Shown: one piece after another, positions 51,701 through 59,044 of the stretch | How positions within the stretch are numbered: position 1 is the stretch's first letter | Layout: each line of letters starts with the position of its first letter | Source: Cafeteria roenbergensis | Lineage: Eukaryota > Sar > Bigyra > Bicosoecida > Cafeteriaceae | DNA: 64,000 nucleotides | NCBI GenBank assembly: GCA_008330645.1 | Contig: VLTN01000032.1 | Coordinates: 310,001 to 374,000 of the forward strand | Reading direction: 5' to 3' | Position numbers and translations under genes: made by a program | The notes under the pieces: model-generated | What the model was told of the DNA's origin: nothing | Databases searched by the model: none | What the model saw: the letters and a program-made list of their open reading frames with translations, nothing else

Positions 51701-52249
51701 CAGCGCGGCGGCGCATGCGGGGGACGACGTCGCCAGGTCGAGCGGAGTGACGCCGTCACGGTCAGGGGCGTGGGCGGGGGCGCCCGCGGCCACCAGCACG
51801 GCGGCCACGCCCACGTTGCCGGCGTAGACTGCGCGGTGGAGGGGCGTCCACCACGACTCGTCGTCCACGGCGCACGGGTCCGCGCCCGCGCCAAGCAGCG
51901 CTGCCGCGTCCTCTGCAGACCCGTGCGACGCAGCAACCATCAAGGCGGTAGCCCCGGTGGAATCGCGGTCGTCCACGATGGCGGACCGCCCAACGCGACC
52001 GCTGCGCAGCCGCGCCGACCCCAGGGCCGGCCCGGAAAGCAGCGAGACCACGTCCTCGGGCCGAGACAGAACGACATCCTCCTCCTTGCCAGGGCCCGAC
52101 GCCGCGCCACTCTCCGTCCCCCTGGAGCCAGGAGTCTGGGCCTGGCCGCCCTGCGTCGCGGGGTCTGCGCGGGCGGCGTCAGCCCACAGCAGGCTTTGCA
52201 ATCGCTCCGGACCGTCAAACCTGACTGCGTCCCACACGGTGGTTGCCAT
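45761..52249 (-). CDS. Ankyrin-repeat and RCC1-repeat protein, IBtk-like
   Basis: The 2162-residue frame begins MATTVWDAVRFDGPERLQSL. Ankyrin repeats follow: TGATALMVAASHGSAEDAAA, WTPLHRAVYAGNVGVAAVLV and DGVTPLDLATS (52000-51720). Next come RCC1 blades with the GxDHxLA and VxxWGxGxxGxLG pattern: VGPDHGLAVSADGRVFAWGS (about 51000), FSLVLSRRGAVWAFGDNSSG, DDFALAATAGGEAVAWGNDE, GGRCAIALTAAGTAWQWGVG, GMCVAVDVNGGVWTWGGG and GGHALVLARDGCVFALGHAG (to about 49430). Ankyrin followed by RCC1 is the order in the IBtk family (cullin-3 adaptors), but I find no BTB domain. The C-terminus has three SLGSIL-like peptides (APSLGSILAT, VPALGSILSA, GLESVMAAQQ), comparable to the terminal motif of some RCC1-BTB proteins. 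Much of the rest is Ala/Gly/Ser-rich. ATG at 52247-52249 fits ATGG; the frame extends a further 38 codons upstream without an ATG. Confidence 0.7.
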   Translation of the reverse strand: MATTVWDAVRFDGPERLQSLLWADAARADPATQGGQAQTPGSRGTESGAASGPGKEEDVVLSRPEDVVSLLSGPALGSARLRSGRVGRSAIVDDRDSTGATALMVAASHGSAEDAAALLGAGADPCAVDDESWWTPLHRAVYAGNVGVAAVLVAAGAPAHAPDRDGVTPLDLATSSPACAAALGLARLQQRAPLALARARLLRPVSVAAAADAIAGLAADAHAAAVAASPEHSATLRCTGPGSILPDSAELAGSMPVFSPPASARRRRGSSAGSLDDVIDSAGGVAGASSAAANRQRGGAGGGSRDTGAGAGAGEEGPSAAMALAAMSQLAAGSAGAGGWAAAVAAGPPWRWDGESDAADAEAAAAEAEALSLRLGRSDDSQAGVSTSVLGCGQSGLALPIRGAGGAAFPRPLVGLAAGSGVRVARVAVGPDHGLAVSADGRVFAWGSGRSGRLGLGSETASLTPVEVPGSWGGGAVDAACGAGFSLVLSRRGAVWAFGDNSSGQCGVQPPSRRGGGGGRDGRPAGVLTPRCVDAGALRRQHAVAVAAGDDFALAATAGGEAVAWGNDEAGQCGGAGAGKGGVALPPTAVSPVWSTAGWAKSAKGRHDRETAEDSGRVVSVSAGGRCAIALTAAGTAWQWGVGAAEPMKVVADLGAAAVQTVKLAAKRAAKRPMWAAPAQAREAAELRNRALMEGRLAPSDAAERALPPQQKARDGAGGQGGGPRGGGGRRRAGSGSGDGAGGRRSPGAGGRRSPGAGGRAGDRSPRGSPEPRSTPLEPSGSAGRNPPELELGLSLAGPDAGSARGSAGGRAGAAGGRARFAAVAASEGMCVAVDVNGGVWTWGGGSRGSGGRRGGGAGSASPRLGGSASPRLAGSASPGGSGGGDAGGSARRSAPVARRDAALWLAGVRADSVAAAGGAGGHALVLARDGCVFALGHAGTGALGAGPGVTAGGVAVPGAVTQLPGVRRALAVAAGGRHSIVLVATAEPPVAPPPLPSLERCRAEAEAAAAAALGTDTLLSVERCAAGALHPSGREPTPRDASAGLGRSHSCPEGFVPGASPARGPATHRREDADWAGGIGMSLVSANEVAELRIAELEWSVPGSRPVASTASTASRARRRVGDAAAAGRAEGGGGGGGGGLGAVRSEPALGGGAADAASAAAAAAAAARAAEASSAAVSASGGLLSGARGRGAELGGWKAIHGPGASHAVPSLRALAGAALVAGGALTLSQVGPAMEAAAAGQSRHLGAAAAAWATSNLDTILALTDSKCGGGWDDARRHALARGAAQVEAGGWLGERGRARLRQSRAARQRAREAAAEARAAAVAAGALAEDEAARRCQLLFTWPEEADIARAAAAAAAAASAVDAAAGSSGDGGAAAASAEAAAEGAISIAGYVSGGWRADEQAVSDAASLTATASGKSAPGGKHPGRASPQAAEGAASKPRKGKRSRGKATDRAAGRATGRATGSQANAPPADTPSDASGAAAQSAWERSGDGSTAEDVVRQWLASARQGWALSGAAPLTMEAAGLARAGDPLEAPAGAARPAAEPASAPVEVSEAAAVAAAAVLCRRLGSAVRRLDDATGICLRCVEATMAAAARMGGFMASTGGGRVALRGLDRQQMRQVRGRASLCREVGRWGALLELCAVALRPSMGRVAAAAAAAEGVSAEQRATVARGAAAGASLARRLDAGGLGRGAFPAAPGAAAGAGAAAADGEALTWDVAAAAAALEPALVLGSGLHKAIQLAAEEGAGADPRRSEAGPMASSPPPPPPPPLPPGVTPPGGAVRGADGSWTGGRAAPWGGAKPQSAAAAAVSPRLQHGATTPARSGALPAGGGSSAQVFEPGRSATTGPARGSTAPAGAGSLASPAAALGLGLAVPTAAPSGGSRRKGRKGRGAASPAGSLAGSSAVGGSAQPRLGPGAGAGHSQPLGRGIATTQPAVNHRHPAPATAAAPAPVARAAAPSLGSILATQAVSQRAKDKEAATRQAAALKAAAQRAAAEQSAERTAAARRAAAASGGWGPARGAGASAGSGRGGGASSRLGASASAGSVPALGSILSAAAQSPGAKPRRRGGTATLGGAWSGGGAASAGLESVMAAQQAKAAEEQRARDDAALAARLAKAEAAAAAPSPKPARGTRGRRGQSRASAQQRSGGRPGPTKP
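49617..49679 (-). repeat. 24-bp tandem repeat, 2.6 copies
   Basis: The unit GACGCCGACCCAGCGAGCCG plus four bases is repeated with few changes and encodes SASPRLGG-type octapeptides in an RCC1 loop of the ankyrin-RCC1 protein. Confidence 0.85.
49981..50032 (-). repeat. 24-bp tandem repeat, about 2.2 copies
   Basis: Two identical 24-bp units plus a partial third encode GAGGRRSP octapeptides in a loop of the ankyrin-RCC1 protein. The unit differs from the one at 49617. Confidence 0.85.
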
Positions 52250-52528
52250 GCGTTCCGCGCCAGCGAGATATGCGCGCGCTCCTAGGGCGCCCGCGTCACG
52301 TGGGGCGGCTCTGGCGCCTCCAGGTGCGAGGCTGAATGCGGGGCGTGGAGGCGCGGAACTCAAAATTCAGCTCTGCGCGCGGGCGCACCTTGGCCGTCCA
52401 CGCCAATGGCTCAGGCCGGTGCTTTGTCCGTTTTTGGCAGTGCGATGTGCAGGTTTTGTGTGCGCAAACGAAACGCGCACCCCGTGCGCTGATTCGTTGC
52501 AGGGGCGGACTGGGCCTCAGCGCGCTCG
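52250..52528. other. Short spacer upstream of the ankyrin-RCC1 gene
   Basis: These 279 bp lie between the stop of the Abraxas-like gene and the ATG of the ankyrin-RCC1 gene, both on the - strand. Composition around 52360-52500 is lower in G+C. The spacer presumably combines a 3' end and a promoter. Confidence 0.5.
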
Positions 52529-54100
52529 TCACACAATTGACAGCGGCGCTCCTGCCCGCTCGGCCGACGCGACGCTCTCCAATTCGCCGAAGATCGCAGC
52601 CTCAGCCTCCCGCAGCGTCGACAGGGCCGCTTCCACAGCCCGGGAGCTCGCCATCGCGGCCGCTTCGCCGCCCGGGCCGTCAAGCAACAGCGGCTGAAAG
52701 CCTGGTCGCGGCGCCGCCGCGCCAGCTTGCCCCGCAACAACCGCCACCTCCACCGCGACCGAGCGCAGCTCGTCTTGCAAAATTGTGGCCCACGCGCTCT
52801 CTGTGTTGCGCCGGTGCTCGGCACCGAGCCGGCCGCTCATTCCGCGAGGACGGCTCCGCAGGGCTGCGGGCCGCTCAGGCGTGCTTGCCCCGGCAGCATC
52901 CGAGGCGACAGCGGGGTCGGTCCCAGCCGAACCGCCGGGGGAGGTCTCCTGGGCTGCTGCCGGCGCAACCGGCTCCGCCTCAGAGGCGGCAGCCGCCTCC
53001 GGATCGAGGCCAGACGTCACGGGCTTGGGCGCGGCTCCAGCTTGCATCGCGTCAGCGGCACCCGCTCTCTCGTCGGTATCTCCGGCCGCCGCTGGGCGCG
53101 CCGCTGGGCCCGCCGCAACGGGGGAGGCGTCTGCGGCGCCCGCATCGTCATCCTGTCCAGAAACTGCCGCCGCCGCCGCCATCGTCTCCGGCGTCTCCGC
53201 CGCCGCCGCCGCCGTCTCCGCCGCCGCCGCCGCCGTCTCCGCCGCCGCCGCCGCCGTCTCCGCCGCCGCCGCGACCAGCAAGTCTGGCGCCCGGCGCTGC
53301 AGCGCCGCCAGCTCCTTCCTCAGCGCCGCGGCCCCGAACTCGCACACCCAGGCTCCGTACCAGCCGCCCTGGGTGGCGCTGCCGCCGCCGTTATCGTCAG
53401 CCACTGCGGGGATACTGCTCTCAAGCAGCGGCAGGCAGTCCCCCCCAGCGCGCAGCCAGAGCGGCCCGGGCATGGCGGCGGCGGCCCCGGCCCCCCAGGC
53501 CAGCGGCAGCGGCAGCGCGGCCAGTGCGGCGGCCGCCGGGAGCCCAGGGTCTCCCTCCGGCTCGGGGAGCGCGACGGACGCAAGGTCCTGTCCTGTTGCG
53601 TGACTGGCCCAGCAAGTCTGCAGCGCCGGGGCCAGGCGGACACGGCCGCCGTCGGCGCTGGTGCAGAGGCTGCCGAGAACGGCCATGTGCTTGTGGGCCA
53701 TGGCCTCACGAAGCCGCAGTGCGGTCGGCACGCCGCGGTCGACGGCCCACGCGCCGAGAATCACGCGCCCCTCGCCGGCCACTCCCGACTGCTCGATGCT
53801 TGCCCGCCAGGCGCTAAGGTCGGGCCGTCCCACTGCGTCAAAGAGCGGCCGCCGCCACGGCTCGCGCGCGGAGGGCGCGCCTGCCCAAGGCGCGGCCGTC
53901 AGGGCCTCCACAACGGCGCGACGGCGAACCTCGACCGTGGCGTGCTCCGCGTCCGTCACGGTGCGCGTGGTGCGCTCGTCCACACGGCCCACAAGCAGGC
54001 CGACCCCGGAGGCTCCCCGCGCCATGGCCGCGGCGACCAGCTCGGCCATCGCCGGCGCCTCGATGAGAAACTGGTCTGCCGGAGCCGACGCCTCCGCCAT
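52529..54100 (-). CDS. Abraxas/FAM175-like MPN-domain protein
   Basis: The 523-residue protein starts MAEASAPADQFLIEAP at the ATG 54098-54100 (ATGG). Its first 230 residues resemble the MPN domain of Abraxas/ABRO1, the scaffold that activates the BRCC36 deubiquitinase in BRCA1-A and BRISC complexes: GVGLLVGRVDE followed by VTDAEHATVEV (like GLLLG...ITDSQ...NVEV), VILGAWAVDRGVPTALRLRE, then HKHMAVLGSLCTS (like VVGWYKFRR...FRE..LHKNL...LLLTS). No JAMM metal-binding residues are visible, as expected for Abraxas. A disordered Ala/Glu/Thr-rich middle with a 21-bp tandem repeat leads to a short C-terminal helix, TLREAEAAIFGELESVA, where Abraxas has its coiled coil. No SPxF-type end is seen. The similarity is partial, so another MPN-minus protein is possible. 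Confidence 0.55.
   Translation of the reverse strand: MAEASAPADQFLIEAPAMAELVAAAMARGASGVGLLVGRVDERTTRTVTDAEHATVEVRRRAVVEALTAAPWAGAPSAREPWRRPLFDAVGRPDLSAWRASIEQSGVAGEGRVILGAWAVDRGVPTALRLREAMAHKHMAVLGSLCTSADGGRVRLAPALQTCWASHATGQDLASVALPEPEGDPGLPAAAALAALPLPLAWGAGAAAAMPGPLWLRAGGDCLPLLESSIPAVADDNGGGSATQGGWYGAWVCEFGAAALRKELAALQRRAPDLLVAAAAETAAAAAETAAAAAETAAAAAETPETMAAAAAVSGQDDDAGAADASPVAAGPAARPAAAGDTDERAGAADAMQAGAAPKPVTSGLDPEAAAASEAEPVAPAAAQETSPGGSAGTDPAVASDAAGASTPERPAALRSRPRGMSGRLGAEHRRNTESAWATILQDELRSVAVEVAVVAGQAGAAAPRPGFQPLLLDGPGGEAAAMASSRAVEAALSTLREAEAAIFGELESVASAERAGAPLSIV
53193..53271 (-). repeat. 21-bp tandem repeat, about 3.8 copies
   Basis: The + strand unit is GTCTCC followed by five GCC. 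On the coding strand it gives AAAAAET heptapeptides in the linker of the Abraxas-like protein. Confidence 0.88.
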
Positions 54101-54393
54101 CGGGCCCGGTCCACTGCGGAGGCCAGCGACGGGCGCGCCTCTCTCGCCAACCAGAGCGGGATGCCCGCTGCAGCGCACGCCACGGCTTCCACGGAAGGTG
54201 GGGTGCGGGGTCCGCGGCAGCGGCGGGCGTCGATCTGCGCACGGCAACAAGCGCCCGCGGCCTCTGCCGGCTCTGCCGGGCCGCCGTTTGGCGCCCGTTG
54301 CTCGCGGGAGGGCTCTCACTCGCTGCGCCCCTCTGGCTGCAGCGTGACAGAGGGAGAACCGCGGCCCCGGCACGTGACCTCTTGCTCCGTTCT
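54101..54393. promoter_or_regulatory. Bidirectional promoter region Abraxas-like / kinesin-5
   Basis: The 293 bp between divergent ATGG starts contains one GGCTCTGCC at 54269. No TATA box is evident. Confidence 0.5.
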
Positions 54394-57300
54394 ATGGCAG
54401 CAGCGCCCGCAGCAGCCGCTGCGGCGGCCGCCTCGACGGCCCCGGCGGCCACCCCTGCCAGCGCGGACGACTCCAAGTCCGTGGTGCCAGTGCGGGTGGT
54501 CGTGCGCGCAAGGTGAGTCCGCCCGGCCCCCCACAGCCGGCCCGCCGCCAGCCAGCAAAGCACACGACTGGGCGCAGATCCGAAGACGCATGGCTGGCGC
54601 GAGGCAAGGCGGCAGCGCCCCCAACGCGTGCATGTTTGTGCTGCTGACTGCATCGGTGGCTGCAGACCGCTGAGCTCGTCCGAGCAGTCGCGTGGCGAGC
54701 CCGTGGTCATCGCCGTCAAGGGCAACCGCGTGGTGGTCCGCAACACTGTAGGCAAGGCCACTGGGGCGGGGTCGTTGAGCCTCGACAAGGCCTACGCCTA
54801 CGACAAGGTGAGGAGGATTGCAGGCGGTGAATGTCGGAATCAATCATGCCCGGCCGCTGCTGCGCCCGACGCCCCCACAATGGCCGGCCGTAGTCCCCGC
54901 AGCCCCACATCAGTCGCTCGGGCTGCGGCGTGCGGCAGGCTCGTGCGGCAGGCTTTGCTGTGGGGCTGCTTTGGGCGCACTCGACTCGGCGCCCGTTGCC
55001 GAGCCAGGTGCAGGTCATGGTGCCTGTGCTCCACGCCCCGTTCCCTGCGCCCCGCGCCAACGGACGCCCTCTCCACTGCTGATGGAGTACACCCCCCCCT
55101 CGCTGCCGTGCCGTCACCGCTTTTGCCCGCAGGCTTACAACCAGTTTGCCAAGCAGTCGGAGGTGTTTGACGAGTGCGCCATGCCCGTCATCGAGGAGGT
55201 CCTCCTTGGCTACAGCGCCACCATCTTCGCCTACGGGCAGACCGGCACTGGAAAGACGTTTACCATGGAGGGCGAGATGTCAGACGGCCCGTCCGCGGGC
55301 ATCATTCCTCGCTCGATCACCCGCATCTTCGAGCGCCTCGAGGCCCGCTCCGCGTCGGAGGACGAGTTCGAGTACAGCGTGCGCCTGAGCTTCCTCGAGG
55401 TGTACAATGAGCAGCTCTTTGACCTCTTTGGCTCGTCGGCGGACGACCTGCCCGACGACAGCAGCGCAGCCGCGTACAACCCGCGGCTGGCTGCCTCGCG
55501 CAAGCCGGCCAAGGCGAGCGAGCGACTGAAGCTTGTCGAGGACAGCCGCAAGGGCCTCGTCAAGGTGCAAAACCTTGAAGAGGTTGTTGTTCACTCCGCC
55601 GAGGAGGCGTTTGAGCGCGTCAAGACGGGCCTTGCGAAGCGGCAGGTCGCAGAGACCAAGTGCAACGCGTTTTCGTCGCGCTCGCACGGCATCTTCACCC
55701 TCCAGATCCACTCCAAGGAGAAGACCGTCGAGGGGGAGGACCTCATCCGCGTGGGCAAGCTCTTCCTCGTGGACCTCGCGGGCTCCGAGAACGTGGGCCG
55801 GTCCGGAGCCAAGGACAAGCGCCTTCGCGAGGCCGGCAACATCAACCAGTCCCTCCTCACGCTGGGCCGCGTCATCACCGCGCTCGTGGAGCAGCGGGGC
55901 CACGTCCCGTACCGCGACTCCAAGCTGACCCGCCTGCTGCGGGACAGCCTCGGCGGCCGCACCAAGACGACCATCATCGCGACGGTCAGCCCGTCCGCGT
56001 GCTCCATCGAGGAGACGCTCTCCACGCTCGACTACGCGCTGAGGGCGCGCTCCATCAAGAACCGGCCCGAGGCCAACCAGCGCATGACCAAGCGCCAGCT
56101 GCTGCGCGATTTCAGCACAGAGATCGACCACCTGCGCTCCATGCTGCAGGCGGCACGTGACAAGGACGGCGTGTACCTGCCCGCGGGCACCTACGAGGAG
56201 ATCACAAACGCGCGCGCCTCGGCGGAGATGCAGCTGGAGGAGCTCAAGGAGCTGCACGCCGTTCACGAGGAGGAAGCGGCACGCATGCAGGAGGAGCTGG
56301 CCTCTCTCAGCGCCGAGGTGGAGGCGCTCACGGCCAGGGCCGAGGAGGCGGAGGCGAGCCTCGAGGCGGCCAAGGAGGACATCGAGGCCAAGGAGGGCAC
56401 CATCGCCGGGCAGGAGGCCGTCATCGAGGGGCAGGAGGCCGCCCACCGCGAGCTGGCCCAGCAGGCGGGAGGCGCCCTCACCCAGGCCGTCACCGAGGCG
56501 GCGGAGGACGTGGCCGGCCTCAGGGCCAAGGTGGCTCGCCAGGCCCGCCACGCGCGCGAGGTGCAGGCGGGCGTGAGCGGCGTTCAGGCCTCGCTCGACC
56601 AGGCGCTCGAGGCGGTTGCGGCCGACGCCGAGGCCACCTCCAGCCAGCGCGCTGACGAGGCCAGGTCAGCGGCGGCGGCCATGCGCGCAGCGGCCGCTGC
56701 CGCGGCGGAGCAGGCGGACGCGGCCGTGGCGGCGCTGAACGAGGCCCGCATCGCGGCCGTGGCTGCCGGCACCGCCGTTGCCGACTCGTCCTCTGCCGCG
56801 GCCGCGGAGAGCGCATCCGCCTGGTCTGCCGCCGCCGACGCTGCGACGGGCCCCGGCGCCGCGGCAGTGAGCGACGCAGCGTCCGCGGCCGCCACCGCCG
56901 TGCAGAGCGCACTGGACAGAGCCGAGGCTGCGTCGAGGGAGCAGGCGGCTGTGGTGGCGGCCTGGGCGGAACGCGCCGCCGCCAGCGCCGAGGCGTCGGC
57001 AGCCGCGTGGGAGGCCTTTGCCAACTCGCACACCGCAGCCATCGCGCGCTGCAGGGACAGGGCGGTCGCGGGCATCGACGCGGCGGGGGCGGCGCTGCGC
57101 TCGCAGGCCGACGCCTCGGCGGCCTTCGCTGCGGAGCGAGCCTCGGCAGAGGAGGCCCTCCTCTCGAACGTGCAGACGGCCGTGGCCAAGCTCGTGAGCG
57201 ACGCCTTTGCGGAGATTCGCTCGGCGCGCGAGGCCGCAAGCGAAGGGTCCCAGGCCGCCGCGCGCGCCGCGGCGGAGGAGGCGGCGTCGGCGGGCAAGGA

Positions 57301-58570
57301 GGTGCGCATGGCGGCCGCCGGGCTGGCGGCCAAGGCCTCGGAGGCGGCCCGCTCGGGTGCCGGGGCTGCCCGCGCGGAGGCCAAGGCCGCGGTGGAGTCG
57401 GCAGAGGCGTCGGTGGCGGCCGGGGAGCAGGTGGCGGAGGCGCTGTGCGGCGAGGACGCTGGCTCAGCGTCGTCGGCCGCCGCTGCCGGGGCAGCCAGCG
57501 TGAGCGACGCAGTGTCGCGCATGGCTGGGGCTGTGGCCGTGGCGGCCCGCCAGGCGACGGAGCGCGACGCCGAGGCGGCGGGCGCGGTGGGCAGCGCCGC
57601 CAAGGCGTCTGCCGCTGCCGTGGACAGGGCAGTCGCAGAGCAGACGGCGGCGGTGGCGGCCGCGGCGCGGGCGGCCTCGGAGGCCCTGGCGAGCGGTGCC
57701 AGCGCCAGCGCGGCCTCGGCAGACGCTGCGGCCGCCTTTGGCAGCCACGTGAGCGGCTGGGCGGCGCAGCAGCGGCGCACGACGGCGAAGCTCGCGCCCG
57801 CAGTGGCTGCCCCCGCCCCCACCGGAGCCACCCCTGCCAAGCGCGCGTACATGGTGCCCCGAGCCCTGGCCGCGCCCTCGCCCCGGGCGCGCGTCGTGGC
57901 CAGGGTGGAGGCGCGCCGGGCCGCCGGCGCGGACATCACGCCCACCGTGGCGCGATCCAGGGAGGCAGCGGCCCGCGCCGCGGAGATGACGCCGGTGCGC
58001 ATGCCCGACGTGGACGATGCGCTGCAGGAGGACTCCCCGCGAGAGGCAGCCGACGCTGCCGATGTGCGCCACCGCCACGCGGCCAGCCCGCCCCCCGTGC
58101 CCTCGTCCATCACCGCCAGCAGCTCGCCGGGCGCAGTCTCGCGCGGGCGGCCTTCGGAGGCCGCGTCGGAGACGTCGACGTCGGCGGCCTCGGTGGCGTC
58201 GGGCCGCACCTCGTCCGTGGCCGGCTCGCTCGGCCGCCTCATCAGCAAGGTGCCGTCGTCGGCGAGCATCCTGGGCGACGCTGCGGCGGCGGCGGCGGCG
58301 GACAGCGGCACGCCCGAGGCCACGGAGGGCGCTGGGGACGCCCCCCGTAGGCCGGCCAGGCGCGGCCGCACTCTCGGCTCCGCGCCGCGCAGCTCCCGCC
58401 GGGGATCGTCACGCTCGACGTCGAGGGCCAGCGAGCGGACCACTTCCACCGGCGGCTCGCGCAGCCGCGTCAGCGGCATCCCGGCCCCGGGGTCGAAGCG
58501 TCCTGTCCGCCGGGCAGCCCGCGCCGCCACGGCCGCGCTCAGGGACACGACCGATGGCAACGCCGAGTGA
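54394..58570 (+). CDS. Kinesin-5 (BimC/Eg5 family) mitotic motor
   Basis: Exons are 54394-54512, 54666-54807 and 55133-58570; introns of 153 and 325 nt begin GTGAGT and GTGAGG and both end GCAG, giving 1232 residues. Kinesin-5 tetramers slide antiparallel microtubules apart in the spindle. The motor starts VRVVVRARPLSSSEQ and has the P-loop GQTGTGKTFTMEGE, VYNEQLFDLFG, switch I NAFSSRSHGIFTLQI, switch II VDLAGSENVGRSGA, then NINQSLLTLGRVITALVE, HVPYRDSKLTRLLRDSLGG and the Eg5-like IIATVSPSACSIEETLSTL. The neck keeps RPEANQRMTKRQLLRDF and ARDKDGVYLP, both characteristic of kinesin-5. After a Glu-rich coiled coil comes a stalk of about 490 residues dominated by Ala. The BimC box, PTGATPAKRAYMVPRAL, is at about 57818-57868, its likely CDK-site Thr encoded at 57830-57832. 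It ends in a basic Ser/Arg tail. Confidence 0.94.
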
Positions 58571-59044
58571 GGCCGCATCGCCCTGACGGGAGGCGGGCGG
58601 CGGACGAGGGCGGGCGGGGGAAGGGGGGGGGGGACCGCTGCTCTGGCCGCGTGTCTGACTCGGGCCACGACGACGAACGGTGAGGATTTGACTTTGAGTG
58701 TGCTTGGCTGCGCCCGGTGGTTATGGCTCGGACCCACTTTGCTCTGATGCATGCCACGACGGCACTCGGTCCCTGCGGGCCCGTGCTTGCACACACACAG
58801 ACAGACACACGCACGCCAGGGCCAAGCAAGGACAGTCTGACATTCGGCAGCGACGCGCTTTTGGCAGCGCCGCGCACGGACGCTCGCTTGCTCAAGCAGT
58901 TGCCCAGGCGCTGCCGAGCAAGCGCCGCGCACGGCCGCTTCGCAGGGGTCGCGGGCCGAGCCCGCGCTGCCGGCGTTGGCGTTGGGCGCACGGGCTTTGC
59001 CTCGCTAGCGGACGCCGCTGGTCAGGGCCCACGCACGCCAGCGG
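58571..59044. other. Convergent intergenic spacer with CA tract
   Basis: The 474-bp spacer between two stop codons has a G-run near 58624-58633, a CA/CAGA tract at 58790-58812, and no recognisable coding or RNA feature. Confidence 0.6.
58790..58812. repeat. CA/CAGA alternating tract
   Basis: CACACACA, CAGACAGA and CACACGCACG follow one another. On the strand of the nuclease gene to the right this is a TG-rich stretch about 235 bp after its stop. Confidence 0.8.
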
